A stretch of DNA of 64,000 bases from Jiella sonneratiae. GTDB lineage: Bacteria; Pseudomonadota; Alphaproteobacteria; Rhizobiales; Rhizobiaceae. Position 1 is the stretch's first letter. Every line of letters starts with the position of its first letter. A program made the position numbers and the translations under genes. Under the pieces are notes generated by a model. It ran no database searches and was not told the origin of the DNA. It was given only the letters and a program-made list of their open reading frames with translations. Of the stretch, positions 37,105 through 48,914 are shown piece by piece. The stretch covers positions 1 through 64,000 of the forward strand of contig NZ_JAFMPY010000013.1 of the NCBI RefSeq assembly GCF_017353515.1, given 5' to 3'.

Positions 37105-37150
37105 AGCCCCATCGCGAATGCGGCCACCTGCTCCAAGCGAACGCCCTGCC

Positions 37151-37978
37151 TCAGCCGCGCCGCCGAAACCGCCGAACCACCATCAGCCCGGTCATGACCA
37201 CCAGGACGAGGCAGAGACCGTACCAGGTGATGGCATACTGCAGATGGTCATTGGGCAGCGAGACGACGGTGACGCCGCCGACCGGCCAGCCGCCCTCGGC
37301 GCGGCCGGGCCCGGCATCGACGAAGAACGGCAGCAGCCGGCCGCCGGGCGGGATCGCCACGCCCTGCCCCATCGCCGCGAGGTCCTGCCAGTAGAACTCG
37401 GCCTTTTCCGGGGCGTTGTCCGGCGTGAAATAGTCCGGCTTCTGAGCCGGCGGGATGCGGACGAGGCCGGTGACCGTCACCGGCCCCGAAGGCAGGCCGG
37501 CGCTGCGCCGCGCCGGCTCGCGCAGCGCGTAGGGCACGAAGCCGCGATTGACGAAGACGACGTCGCCGCCATCGAGCACGAGCGGCGTGTAGACGTTCCA
37601 CCCCGCCTCCCCCTCGAAGGTCGAGAGGAAGTAGCGCTCCTCGGCGTTGCGGAAGCGGCCGGAGATCGTCACGGGCGTGTAGTCGACCGGCTGGCCGGCG
37701 GAAAGCCGCGACTCGATCGTCGCCAGATCGGCCGGTGCGGCATGGATGCGCCGGTCGATGGCGGCGATCAGCCCTTCCTTCCAGTGCAGGCGCTGCAGCT
37801 GCCAGGTGCCGAGCGAAAACAGGATGGCGATGCCGACGAGGCAGAAGGCGAGCGCCGTGAAAAACCGGCCCCGCCGCATTGGCAGGGACACCGCCCCGGC
37901 GTCGGCACCGACGCCCGAGCTTGCGGGCTGCGCGGTGCCCGCGTCTCGACGGCCGGTTTCGGCCGGCCCCGCCGTCAC
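37151..37978 (-). CDS. SURF1 family cytochrome oxidase assembly protein
   Basis: The 275-residue product has the SURF1 topology: an N-terminal helix (FTALAFCLVGIAILFSLGTWQLQRL) and a C-terminal helix (YAITWYGLCLVLVVMTGLMVV) around a periplasmic domain with VFVNRGFVP and WPVGGVTVVSLPNDHLQYA. SURF1 assists heme a insertion into oxidase subunit I. It starts at GTG 37978, directly after the DUF983 gene, at the end of the cta gene row. Confidence 0.92.
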   Translation of the reverse strand: MTAGPAETGRRDAGTAQPASSGVGADAGAVSLPMRRGRFFTALAFCLVGIAILFSLGTWQLQRLHWKEGLIAAIDRRIHAAPADLATIESRLSAGQPVDYTPVTISGRFRNAEERYFLSTFEGEAGWNVYTPLVLDGGDVVFVNRGFVPYALREPARRSAGLPSGPVTVTGLVRIPPAQKPDYFTPDNAPEKAEFYWQDLAAMGQGVAIPPGGRLLPFFVDAGPGRAEGGWPVGGVTVVSLPNDHLQYAITWYGLCLVLVVMTGLMVVRRFRRRG

Positions 37979-37979
37979 G

Positions 37980-38378
37980 TCACGCGCTCCCGTCGCCCCG
38001 CCCGTCGAGGCGGCCTTCCGCGGCCCGGTTGCGGTATTGCAGGCCGATCATCGTGCCCTTCAGGAGCCGCAGCAGCGGCAGGCAGAGGACGAAGGTCAGC
38101 GGGATCCAGAGAAGGAAATGCACCCAGAGCGGCGGCGAGACGCTGACCTCGAGCCACAGAGCGAGGCCGCAGACGACGAAGCCGATGATCAGGATGACGA
38201 AGACCGCCGGCCCGTCGCCGGCATCGGCGAAGTCGTAGTCGAGGCCGCAATTGCCGCAGCGCGGCCGCAGCGACAGGAAGCCGGCGAACAGCCTGCCCTC
38301 ACCGCAGCGCGGGCACCGGCCCCGCGTCGCCGCCTTCACCGGGTCGGTCTCGGCATGGAGCGCGCGATCCTCGGTCAT
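37980..38378 (-). CDS. DUF983 zinc-ribbon membrane protein
   Basis: The 132-residue product has two Cys pairs (CPRCGEGRLF and CGNCGLDYDF) forming a zinc ribbon, then two membrane helices (VFVILIIGFVVCGLALWL and WVHFLLWIPLTFVLCLPLL). DUF983 genes regularly sit between ctaE and surf1 in alphaproteobacteria, suggesting a role in oxidase biogenesis. The biochemical function is not established. Confidence 0.88.
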   Translation of the reverse strand: MTEDRALHAETDPVKAATRGRCPRCGEGRLFAGFLSLRPRCGNCGLDYDFADAGDGPAVFVILIIGFVVCGLALWLEVSVSPPLWVHFLLWIPLTFVLCLPLLRLLKGTMIGLQYRNRAAEGRLDGRGDGSA

Positions 38379-38484
38379 GGTGACGTCCCCTCGAACGGCA
38401 AGGGCGGCCCGTCAGCCGGCGCCGCCCCGCTCGCGTTTCATCCTGACGCCCCGGCCGAAAGGGCCGGAGCGGATGCGGCGACGA

Positions 38485-39363
38485 TCAGGCCGCGTGCACC
38501 GGCGCGCCCCAGCCGCCCCAGACATAGATGCAGAAGAACAGGAACAGCCACACCACGTCGACGAAGTGCCAGTACCAGGCCGCCGCCTCGAAGCCGAAAT
38601 GCTTCTGCGGCGTGAACTGGCCCATCATCGCGCGGATTAGGCAGACGGTCAGGAAGATCGTGCCGATCATCACGTGGAAGCCGTGGAAGCCCGTCGCCAT
38701 GAAGAAGGTCGAGCCGTAGATCGAACCCGAGAAGGCGAAGGGCGCGTGGGCGTATTCGAAGAACTGCACGTAGGAGAAGATGGCGCCGAGCACGATGGTC
38801 AGCGCCAGGCCGATCTTCAGGCTCTTGCGGTCGTTGTGCAGCAGCGCGTGGTGCGCCCAGGTGACCGTCGTGCCGGAGAGCAGCAGCGTGATGGTGTTGA
38901 ACAGCGGCAGGTGCAGCGGGTCGAGAACCTCGATGCCGACCGGCGGCCACTGCCCGCCGAGCACCTCGACGCGCTGCGCCTGCACCGCCTCGTTGGGAAA
39001 CAGGCTGGCGTCGAAGAAGGCCCAGAACCAGGCGACGAAGAACATCACCTCGGAGGCGATGAACATGATCATGCCGTAGCGAAGATGCAGCGACACGACG
39101 CGCGTGTGGGCGCCCTCCTGGCCCTCCTTCACCGTGTCCGACCACCAGGCGAACATGGTGTAGAGGACGATGGCGAGACCGAGCAGGAAGATCCACGGCG
39201 TCGCGAGGTTGAGGCCGAGGATGTTGAAGTCGAGCCCGCCGTGCCAGCGCATGAAGCCGACGGCGCCGATCATCATGATCAGAGCGCCGATCGATCCGAC
39301 GAACGGCCAGGGGCTCGGGTCGATGATGTGGTAATCGTGTTTCTTCGCGTGCGCGTCCGCCAT
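38485..39363 (-). CDS. ctaE: Cytochrome c oxidase subunit III
   Basis: The 292-residue product has seven membrane helices in the COX3 pattern. Landmarks are HDYHIIDPSPWPFVGSIGAL at the N-terminus, EVMFFVAWFWAFFDASLFP (helix III, with the lipid/proton-antenna Glu), and TGFHGFHVMIGTIFL with the C-terminal FVDVVWLFLFFCIYVWG. It supports stable proton pumping by the aa3 oxidase. It follows ctaG by 102 bases. Confidence 0.95.
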   Translation of the reverse strand: MADAHAKKHDYHIIDPSPWPFVGSIGALIMMIGAVGFMRWHGGLDFNILGLNLATPWIFLLGLAIVLYTMFAWWSDTVKEGQEGAHTRVVSLHLRYGMIMFIASEVMFFVAWFWAFFDASLFPNEAVQAQRVEVLGGQWPPVGIEVLDPLHLPLFNTITLLLSGTTVTWAHHALLHNDRKSLKIGLALTIVLGAIFSYVQFFEYAHAPFAFSGSIYGSTFFMATGFHGFHVMIGTIFLTVCLIRAMMGQFTPQKHFGFEAAAWYWHFVDVVWLFLFFCIYVWGGWGAPVHAA

Positions 39364-39465
39364 GGCTCTCCCCGCTCACTCCCCTTTTCGGCCCATCCGG
39401 TTTCTACATCACCGCGGCGCCGTACTCCAGCAATCCCATCGTCGCGGGTTCCTCCCGCCGGGCTC

Positions 39466-40089
39466 TCAACTGTCCTTGCCCTTTTCCGCCGCATCGGAGG
39501 GCCGGTTCGGCGCCGCGACTTCCGCCGGATCGTCGACAGGAAAGAAGGTGTAGGACAGGGTGATCGCCAGAAGGCTCTTCAGCTCTTCGGTGTCTGCCAT
39601 CTCCGGATCGACGTAGAAGACGATCGGCATGTCGGCGGTCTCGCCCGGCTGCAGCGTCTGGCTCGAGAAGCAGAAGCAGGCGATCTTGTTGAAGTAGAGC
39701 CCCGCCGCCTCCGGCGTCACGTTGAACAGCGCCTGCCCGGTGATGGCGTGATCGGAGCGGTTCTCGACATGGTAGCTCACCTCGGTCTTTTCGCCGAGAT
39801 GGACGCGCACCTCGCGCTGGTTCGGCCGGAACGTCCAGGGCAGGCCCTCCGCGACGTTGCCGTCGAAGCGCACGGTCACCTGCTTGTCGCTGACGCTGGT
39901 CGGCGCGGCCTCCGCCCGCTGGGTGGTGCCGCCATAGCCGGTGACCTGGCAGAACAGGCGGTAGAGCGGCACCGACGCGAAGGCGGCGCCCAGCATGCCG
40001 GCGGCGAAGGCGGCGCAGACGAGCGGAACGACGATGCCGCGCATTCCCTTGCCGCGGTTCGGCGACGGGCGGTTCTTGTCTTCGCTCAT
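39466..40089 (-). CDS. ctaG: Cytochrome c oxidase copper chaperone CtaG/Cox11
   Basis: The 207-residue product has one N-terminal helix and a periplasmic immunoglobulin-like domain. The copper-binding CFCFSSQTL and the conserved MPIVFYVDPEM are present. It delivers copper to the CuB site of subunit I. Its ATG (40089) overlaps the stop of the 47-residue coxF-like ORF as ATGA. The C-terminus ends with a variable Ala/Pro tail. Confidence 0.94.
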   Translation of the reverse strand: MSEDKNRPSPNRGKGMRGIVVPLVCAAFAAGMLGAAFASVPLYRLFCQVTGYGGTTQRAEAAPTSVSDKQVTVRFDGNVAEGLPWTFRPNQREVRVHLGEKTEVSYHVENRSDHAITGQALFNVTPEAAGLYFNKIACFCFSSQTLQPGETADMPIVFYVDPEMADTEELKSLLAITLSYTFFPVDDPAEVAAPNRPSDAAEKGKDS

Positions 40090-40229
40090 GACGCCATCTT
40101 CGCCAGCGTAACGAAATAGAAGATCACGACGAGGCCGACGAGGACGGCGCCGATCGCCAGCGAGCGGTTGCGCCGCGCCCGCTGCTCGGCCTCCGTCAGC
40201 CTGACCCTGTCCTCCCGCTCCACGATCAT
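40086..40229 (-). CDS. CoxF-like 47-residue single-helix protein
   Basis: The small frame encodes [20 protein letters not shown], then one helix ([19 protein letters not shown]) and KMAS. It overlaps ctaB upstream (ATGA, 40226-40229) and ctaG downstream (ATGA, 40086-40089), so it is translated as part of the cta operon. A protein of this size and position is conserved between ctaB and ctaG in rhizobia (CoxF-like). Its precise role is unknown. Confidence 0.75.
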   Translation of the reverse strand: MIVEREDRVRLTEAEQRARRNRSLAIGAVLVGLVVIFYFVTLAKMAS

Positions 40230-41179
40230 CCTCCTAGGGCGACCTTGAGCGCGGCGTCGACGAGCAGCATGGCGAAGAGGCCGAAGAGATAGAGGATGGA
40301 GAAGCCGAAGAGCTTCTTCGCCGGGATCATCTTCGCGTCGCCGTCCGCCATCTTCAGGACGGCGAAGGCGTGGCGCAGGAAGTTGAGGCCGAGAAGGATC
40401 GAGGCTGCACCGTAGACCGGGCCGGCATAGCCTAAGATGAAGGGCGCGACGCCGACCGGCGCCAGCACCAGCGAATAGGCGAAGATCTGGATGCGGGTCG
40501 CCCGCTCGCCGGCGACGTTCGGCAGCATCGGGACGTTGGCGGTGCCGTAGTCGCGCAGCTTGAACAGCGCCAGCGCCCAGAAATGCGGCGGCGTCCACAG
40601 AAAGATGATCAGGAAGAGGATGATCGATTCGGGCGAGACCGTCCCGGTCGCGGCGGCATAGCCGATCATCGGCGGAAAGGCCCCGGCCGCGCCGCCGATG
40701 ACGATGTTCTGCGGCGTCGAGCGCTTAAGCCCCATCGTATAGACGACGGCGTAGAAGAAGATCGTGAAGGCCAGGAAGGCGGCGGCGAACCAGTTGGAGG
40801 CGAGGCCGAGCAGGCAGACCGAAAGCAGCGACAGGGCGAGGCCGAAGGCGAGCGCCGCCTCGCCGCTCACCCGGCCGGTCGGCACGGGGCGCTTCGCCGT
40901 GCGGGTCATCATCGCGTCGATGTCGGCGTCGTACCACATGTTGAGCGCGCCGGCCGCACCCGCGCCGATGGCGATCGCGAGGATCGAGATCACCGCCAGC
41001 GTCGGATGCATGGTGACCGGCGCGACGACGAGCCCGGTGAGGGCCGTCAGCACGACGAGCGACATCACCCGCGGCTTCAGAAGCGCGACGAAATCCTTCG
41101 GCTCGGAGAGGCTGATCGCTGCGGGAGAAGCGATGGGGGCCTGTGCGTCGACTAGCGTCAATTCTCCAACCTCGATCAT
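40226..41179 (-). CDS. ctaB: Protoheme IX farnesyltransferase (heme O synthase)
   Basis: The 317-residue UbiA-type prenyltransferase has about nine helices and the two Asp-rich motifs: [21 protein letters not shown] and the C-terminal-half loop [18 protein letters not shown]. It adds farnesyl to heme b, the step before heme a formation for the aa3 oxidase. Its stop overlaps the coxF-like ATG. The 213 bases between it and ctaD show no gene. Confidence 0.95.
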   Translation of the reverse strand: MIEVGELTLVDAQAPIASPAAISLSEPKDFVALLKPRVMSLVVLTALTGLVVAPVTMHPTLAVISILAIAIGAGAAGALNMWYDADIDAMMTRTAKRPVPTGRVSGEAALAFGLALSLLSVCLLGLASNWFAAAFLAFTIFFYAVVYTMGLKRSTPQNIVIGGAAGAFPPMIGYAAATGTVSPESIILFLIIFLWTPPHFWALALFKLRDYGTANVPMLPNVAGERATRIQIFAYSLVLAPVGVAPFILGYAGPVYGAASILLGLNFLRHAFAVLKMADGDAKMIPAKKLFGFSILYLFGLFAMLLVDAALKVALGG

Positions 41180-41392
41180 CAGGGCCCGGCGGGCGGTACG
41201 CGTTCGGCGCTCTCCGCCCGTGGGCCGAAATCCGCCGGCGGAACCCGCCGCCGGCGATAGGAGCCGCGGCAGCCCGCGGCCGTCTTCTCAATCTGGTGCC
41301 CGGCCCTTCCCGGCCGGGGCCGGCAGCCGGTCGCTTTCACATGGCCACGGAGCGCGGAACGCCCGCTCTCCATGTCCAGGCTCCGGCGTCCG

Positions 41393-43952
<2,560 letters not shown>

Positions 43953-44352
43953 GTTCTCCCCTCACACGCACGGTCGGCGCCGAAGCGACGCAACCGCGAT
44001 CGACGCCGGGCGTCGCCCGGCTCCCGCGTTGAATCGTCCTAAACTTCGGTGACCCGCAAGCTTCAAATCACGAAACCCGGCAAATCGCAACTCCATAACA
44101 AGGCCCGAAGCTTGCGGCATATTGGCGGATTCCGCTGCGGAATCGGCGGCCGTTCCCGGGCACGGCCGGCGCATTTCGCTGCACTGCGCCGCCGCCCGCG
44201 TGCGCCGCGGGACTTCCGGTCGCAATCTGGTCGGCGTAAGTTCCCGGCAAGACGCGACGCAACCGCGGCCGGCACCCGCATCCGCGGCCCGGGCGCTTGA
44301 CCGCGGCGACGCTTTCGCCGACCCCGACCACGCAACTGATTCGGATCGTTTC
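43953..44352. promoter_or_regulatory. Divergent ctaC/ialB control region with inverted repeat
   Basis: This 400-base divergent region holds no gene. It contains a perfect 11-base inverted repeat, CCGCAAGCTTC at 44054-44064 and GAAGCTTGCGG at 44107-44117, separated by 42 bases and located 100-165 bases before ctaC. The repeat could be an operator pair or form an RNA stem in a long ctaC leader. No canonical promoter stands out. Confidence 0.45.
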
Positions 44353-44901
44353 ATGACCAAAGTGCCGAGACCGCCCGCCTTCGTCCTTTCGATCGCGGCC
44401 GCGCTCGCTTTCCTCGTCTCCCTCGCCTGCGCCGGTCCGGCCGCCGCCCAGGCCGGGGCGACCGGAACCGTGAAGTCCAAGCACGGGGCATGGGCGGTGG
44501 TCTGCGACAAGCCGGCCGGCGCCGGCGGCGAGCAGTGCGCCCTCCTGCAGAACGTCGTCTCCGACAAGCGGCCCGAGCTCAGCCTTTCCGTCGTCGCGCT
44601 GAAGACCGCCGACGGCAAGGCGCGGATCCTCCGGGTGCTGGCGCCGCTCGGCGTGCTGCTGCCGCTGCCGGACTACGGGCTCGGCCTGATCATCGACGGC
44701 AAGAGCGTCGGGCGCACGCAGTTCACCCGCTGCTTTTCCGACGGCTGCTACGCCGAGGTGCCGCTCGACGACAATCTTCTGAAGATGCTGTCGGACGGCA
44801 AGGAGGCGGTGTTCACCTTCTTCCAGTCGGCCGAGCCGAACGGCGGCATCGGCATCTCGGTCGACCTGAAGGGCTTCAGGGAGGGCTTCGACGCCCTGTG
44901 A
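44353..44901 (+). CDS. Invasion-associated locus B (IalB) family secreted protein
   Basis: The 182-residue product has a signal peptide (FVLSIAAALAFLVSLACAGPAAAQ) and the IalB domain: KHGAWAVVCDKPAGAGGEQCALLQ, LPLPDYGLGLIIDGKSVG, and FTRCFSDGCYAEVPL. In Bartonella IalB promotes erythrocyte entry, but the family is widespread in free-living rhizobia, so no host role is implied. The frame is open upstream to 44122; ATG 44353 fits the signal peptide. Confidence 0.88.
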   Translation: MTKVPRPPAFVLSIAAALAFLVSLACAGPAAAQAGATGTVKSKHGAWAVVCDKPAGAGGEQCALLQNVVSDKRPELSLSVVALKTADGKARILRVLAPLGVLLPLPDYGLGLIIDGKSVGRTQFTRCFSDGCYAEVPLDDNLLKMLSDGKEAVFTFFQSAEPNGGIGISVDLKGFREGFDAL

Positions 44902-45088
44902 GCCGGGCCGGGCCCGGCGGGGCGCTGGCGGCTCCCGCCGCATGGCCCGCGGCACGGCATTCGCATCGCCGCTGGCGCGACCCTATCTTCGGCGGGCCGA
45001 CGACATCGAGGCCGGCCCCGACCGGACGGCCGACGAAACAGCAACCCGGTGCGGCGTCCGCCGCCGCCGCCGCGAGGACGACAAGACG

Positions 45089-46507
45089 ATGGCCATCTCC
45101 CTCATCGACCGTTTCGATATTTCCCGCGAGAGCGTCGAGGCGGTGCTCGCCGAGACGCTCGCGGGCGCCGACGACGGCGAACTCTTTCTCGAATACCGCG
45201 AATCGGAGAGTCTCGTCTTCGACAACGGCCGGCTGAAATCCGGCAACTTCTCGATCGACCAGGGCTTCGGCATGCGGGCGGTCGCCGGCGAGGCGGTCGG
45301 CTACGCCCATGCGGGGGATTTCTCGGCAGCGGCGCTGAAGCGCGCCGCCGACGCGGTCGCCGCCGTCAAGACCGGCCATTCCGGCACGGTCGCCGAACCG
45401 CCGGCCGGCACCAACCGGCGGCTCTATGGCGACGAGAACCCGATCCCGACGCCCGGCTTCGAGGCCAAGGTGAAGCTGCTGCAGGCGATCGACGCCTATC
45501 TGAGGGCCAAGGGCGACGACGTTCGCCAGGTCTCGGCGACGCTCGGCGCCACCTGGCAGACGGTCGAGATCCTCAGGGCCGACGGGCGGCTGGTGAAGGA
45601 CGTGCGGCCGCTGGTCAGGATCAACGTCTCGGTGGTCTGCGGCAGCGGCGACCGGCAGGAGACCGGCTCCTCCGGCGCCGGCGGCCGCCGCGGCTTCGGC
45701 GAGTTCCTCGCCGACGGCTCGTGGCAGACGATCGCCGACGAGGCGCTGCGCCAGGCCCGCGTCAACCTCGAGGCGGTGCCGGCGCCGGCCGGCAGCTTCG
45801 ACATCGTGCTCGGCGCCGGCTGGCCGGGCGTGATGCTGCACGAGGCGGTGGGCCACGGCCTCGAAGGCGACTTCAACCGCAAGAAGACCTCGGCCTTCGC
45901 CGGGCTGATGGGCAGCCAAGTGGCGGCCAAGGGCGTCACCGTGGTCGACGACGGGACGATCGCCGAGCGCCGCGGCTCGCTCACCATCGACGACGAGGGG
46001 ACGCCGACCAACAAGACCGTGCTGATCGAGGACGGCAGGCTGGTCGGCTACATGCAGGACCGGCAGAACGCCCGGCTGATGGGCATGGCGGCCACCGGCA
46101 ACGGCCGCCGGCAGTCCTATGCTCATGTCCCGATGCCGCGCATGACCAACACGATGATGCTCGAAGGCCCCTACGGCTCGGACGAGATCGTCGCCTCGGT
46201 GAAGGACGGCATCTACGCCGTCTCCTTCGGCGGCGGCCAGGTCGACATCACCTCGGGAAAGTTCGTCTTCGGCTGCACCGAGGCCTACCGCATCCGCGAC
46301 GGCAGGGTCGCCGAGCCCTTGAAGGGCGCCATGCTGATCGGCAACGGGCCGGAGGCGATGCACCGGGTCTCGATGGTCGGCAACGACGTCGCCCTCGACA
46401 CCGGTATCGGCATGTGCGGCAAGAACGGCCAGGGCGTTCCCGTCGGGGTCGGCCAGCCGCATCTTCGGATGAACCAGGTGACGGTCGGGGGGACCGAGGC
46501 GGGGTGA
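45089..46507 (+). CDS. tldD: Metalloprotease TldD
   Basis: The 472-residue product is the zinc-binding subunit of the TldD/TldE (PmbA) peptidase. The metal motif HEAVGH (residues 251-256) lies in GVMLHEAVGHGLEGDFNRK, and the C-terminal cysteine in FVFGCTEAYRIRDG follows. The complex degrades CcdA antitoxin and processes microcin in E. coli. Its usual position beside ctaC in alphaproteobacteria is preserved. The start at ATG 45089 follows GAGGACGACAAG. Confidence 0.95.
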   Translation: MAISLIDRFDISRESVEAVLAETLAGADDGELFLEYRESESLVFDNGRLKSGNFSIDQGFGMRAVAGEAVGYAHAGDFSAAALKRAADAVAAVKTGHSGTVAEPPAGTNRRLYGDENPIPTPGFEAKVKLLQAIDAYLRAKGDDVRQVSATLGATWQTVEILRADGRLVKDVRPLVRINVSVVCGSGDRQETGSSGAGGRRGFGEFLADGSWQTIADEALRQARVNLEAVPAPAGSFDIVLGAGWPGVMLHEAVGHGLEGDFNRKKTSAFAGLMGSQVAAKGVTVVDDGTIAERRGSLTIDDEGTPTNKTVLIEDGRLVGYMQDRQNARLMGMAATGNGRRQSYAHVPMPRMTNTMMLEGPYGSDEIVASVKDGIYAVSFGGGQVDITSGKFVFGCTEAYRIRDGRVAEPLKGAMLIGNGPEAMHRVSMVGNDVALDTGIGMCGKNGQGVPVGVGQPHLRMNQVTVGGTEAG

Positions 46508-46917
46508 GCTGTCGATGGCCGCCTCGACGGATGAGGTTTCCACCGCGGCCGTGCCCTCGGCCCGACTTCAAGTCGGCTTGAATCACTCTTGCCAAATTAA
46601 ACTTTTCGGCCTCAAACTTTAATTTGAGGCGCTCCGTTCAAAGCGGCTTTAATGGACCCTGCCGGATCGAGCTAGTCTCCCGCTGGCTGAAGGCTCGGGG
46701 CGTGGCGCGGTCGATGGATCGGCTTTTTTCTTCCTCGTGATGGTCAAGAACGCCGCCCAGCCGGCTATACGGGCGATCGAGCGTCTCTGAGCGCTCCGCC
46801 GGACGCCTCGCTTTCCCGCTCACGCTTCACCATTTTCCTTCCCCCATCCTGTCGTGATAGTCCTTGCCCTCGTCGCGTGGGGTCCGGCACCGCCCGTCGC
46901 GCGGCGATGGGAGGAGC
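46508..46917. promoter_or_regulatory. AT-rich leader of the MoxR operon with overlapping hairpins
   Basis: This 410-base gap has no gene. CCGACTTCAAGTCGG (46562-46576) is a perfect palindrome around one base. CAAATTAAA (46593-46601) can pair with TTTAATTTG (46618-46626), and GCCTCAAA (46609-46616) with TTTGAGGC (46623-46630). The last two share bases and exclude each other. There is no T-tract. A GANTC site (GAATC near 46580) is present. Whether these act in the moxR leader or as a tldD terminator region is undecided. Confidence 0.45.
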
Positions 46918-47943
46918 ATGGTGGACCGTCCGCTGGCCGAGGCGCTGACCGCATCGAACGACCGTCGACAAACGGATGCCGCGCCGCTCGGGGCCGCAGC
47001 GCCGCTCGCCCGGCTGCGCGAAACCGTCGAGGCCGGGCTGATCGGTCGCTCGAGCCTCGTCGAGCGGCTCCTGATCGCGCTGCTCTCGGGCGGCCACCTG
47101 CTCGTCGAAGGCCCGCCCGGCCTTGCCAAGACGCGGGCGGTGAAGCTGCTCTCGGGCGGGCTCGAGGCCTCGTTCTCGCGTATCCAATGCACCCCCGACC
47201 TGATGCCCGCCGATCTCACCGGCACGCAGGTCTTCAGGCCGGAGACCGGTCGCTTCGAATTCGTCGAGGGCCCGATCTTCCACTCCCTCGTCCTCGTCGA
47301 CGAGATCAACCGCGCCCCGCCCAAGGTCCAGTCGGCCCTGCTCGAGGCGATGGCCGAGGCGCAGGTGACCGCCGGCGGCGTCACCTACACGCTGCCGCAG
47401 CCCTTCATGGTCGTCGCCACCCAGAACTCGATCGAGCACGAAGGCACCTTCCCGCTCCCCGAGGCCCAGCTCGACCGCTTCCTGATGCATGTGCTCGTCG
47501 ATCTGCCGGATGCCGAATCGGAGCTGAGGATCCTCGACCTCGTCGAGCGCGAGGCCGCCGGCGAGACCGCGTCCCGCCATCCGCCGATCGCGAGCGAGGC
47601 GATTCTCGACGCGCGGCGCCAGGCGGCTTCCATCCACCTCGCCCCGGCGCTGAAGGACTACATCGTCCGGCTGGTCATGGCGACGCGCAAGAGCGGCGCG
47701 ATGCCGGACCTCGCGGAGAAGATCGAACACGCCGTCTCGCCGCGCGGCTCGCTCGCCCTCGCAGCGGCGGCCCGGGCGCGCGCGCTGCTTGCCGGCCGCG
47801 ACTACGCCGTGCCGGAGGACGTCGCCGAACTCGCGCCCGACATCCTCGCCCATCGCGTCATCCCGACATGGCGCGCCAGCGCCGAGGGAGTGACCGGGCG
47901 CAGCCTCGTCGAACGGCTGATCGCCCGCGTCGAGCCGCTGTGA
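46918..47943 (+). CDS. MoxR-family AAA+ ATPase
   Basis: The 341-residue ATPase has Walker A (GPPGLAKT, 65-72), Walker B (LVLVDEINRAPP, Asp128/Glu129) and FMVVATQNSIEHEGTFPLPEAQLDRF, the MoxR sensor-1 region, followed by the winged lid. MoxR proteins act with VWA-domain partners in maturation or metal insertion. ATG 46918 has an excellent GGGAGGAG. Its stop overlaps the DUF58 start, opening a seven-gene operon. Confidence 0.93.
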   Translation: MVDRPLAEALTASNDRRQTDAAPLGAAAPLARLRETVEAGLIGRSSLVERLLIALLSGGHLLVEGPPGLAKTRAVKLLSGGLEASFSRIQCTPDLMPADLTGTQVFRPETGRFEFVEGPIFHSLVLVDEINRAPPKVQSALLEAMAEAQVTAGGVTYTLPQPFMVVATQNSIEHEGTFPLPEAQLDRFLMHVLVDLPDAESELRILDLVEREAAGETASRHPPIASEAILDARRQAASIHLAPALKDYIVRLVMATRKSGAMPDLAEKIEHAVSPRGSLALAAAARARALLAGRDYAVPEDVAELAPDILAHRVIPTWRASAEGVTGRSLVERLIARVEPL

Positions 47944-48914
47944 TGCTGGCGCCGGCACCGGATCTCGCCGCGGAGGCGGTCGACGTCGACGCCGCACGGC
48001 TCTTCGCCCTCCGCCACATCGTCCGCCACGTCCCCGAGCGCGGCCTTGCTCCGACCGGCCGGCCGGGCGGATTTGCCGGCAGGCGCCGCGGCAACGGGCT
48101 GGAGATCGTCGACGTCAGGCGGTTCTCGCCGGGCGACGACATCCGCCACGTCGACGCGGCGGCGACGGCGCGGACGGCAAAGACGCATGTCCGCACCTTC
48201 CGCGACGAGCGCGACCGGGCGGCGCTGCTCGTCGCCGACTTCCGGGCGGCGATGTTCTTCGGCACGCGCGGACGGCTGCGCTCCGTCGCCGCTGCCGGTG
48301 CCCTCGCCCTCGCCGGCTGGCGGGTGGTCGAGGCCGGCGGCCGCGTCGGCCTTCTCACGGCTGCGGCCGGCAGCAGCAGCTTCCTGCCGCCGCGGCCGCG
48401 CGAGCGGGCGATGGCGGCGATCGCCGGAGCGCTGGAAAGCGCCCATGCGGCGGCGGCAGAGGCGCTAGCCGCCGGCGGCGGCCAGCCGGAGCCGAGCCTT
48501 GCTGGCATTCTGGAAGAAGCCGTCGCCCGCGCGACGCCCGGCACCTCGATCCTTCTCGCCACCGCCCTCGACGACGAGGGCGAGGACTTCTACCGCCTCG
48601 CCGGCGCCGCCTGCCGGCGGTTTCCGACGACGGTGATGCTCCTGCGCGACCGTTTCGAGGCCGAGCCGCCGACCGGCGCCTATCCCTACCGGCTGGCGGG
48701 CGCGCGCGGTGCCGGGCCGATGCGCTGGGCGCTCGTCGCCCGGCGCGACCGGCAGGCCAAGCACGCGCAGCAGGCCAAGCCGCTGCCGCGAAGGCCCGAG
48801 GATGCGCGCGTCGAACGCCTCGCCGCCGCCGGCATCACGGTGCGCAGCCTCTATGCCGACGCTTCCTTCGAGGCGATGGCCGCCGAGATGGAGGGGGCCG
48901 ATGGCCGCCGCTGA
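47943..48914 (+). CDS. DUF58 domain protein
   Basis: The 323-residue product carries the DUF58 signature RRRGNGLEIVDVRRFSPGDDIRHVDAAATARTAKTHVRTFRDERD and a degenerate VWA-like fold (ALLVADFRAAMFF). DUF58 proteins are encoded next to MoxR throughout bacteria and are presumed adaptors of the ATPase. ATG 47943 overlaps the moxR stop (TGATG). The frame extends further upstream as an artefact within moxR. Confidence 0.9.
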   Translation: MLAPAPDLAAEAVDVDAARLFALRHIVRHVPERGLAPTGRPGGFAGRRRGNGLEIVDVRRFSPGDDIRHVDAAATARTAKTHVRTFRDERDRAALLVADFRAAMFFGTRGRLRSVAAAGALALAGWRVVEAGGRVGLLTAAAGSSSFLPPRPRERAMAAIAGALESAHAAAAEALAAGGGQPEPSLAGILEEAVARATPGTSILLATALDDEGEDFYRLAGAACRRFPTTVMLLRDRFEAEPPTGAYPYRLAGARGAGPMRWALVARRDRQAKHAQQAKPLPRRPEDARVERLAAAGITVRSLYADASFEAMAAEMEGADGRR

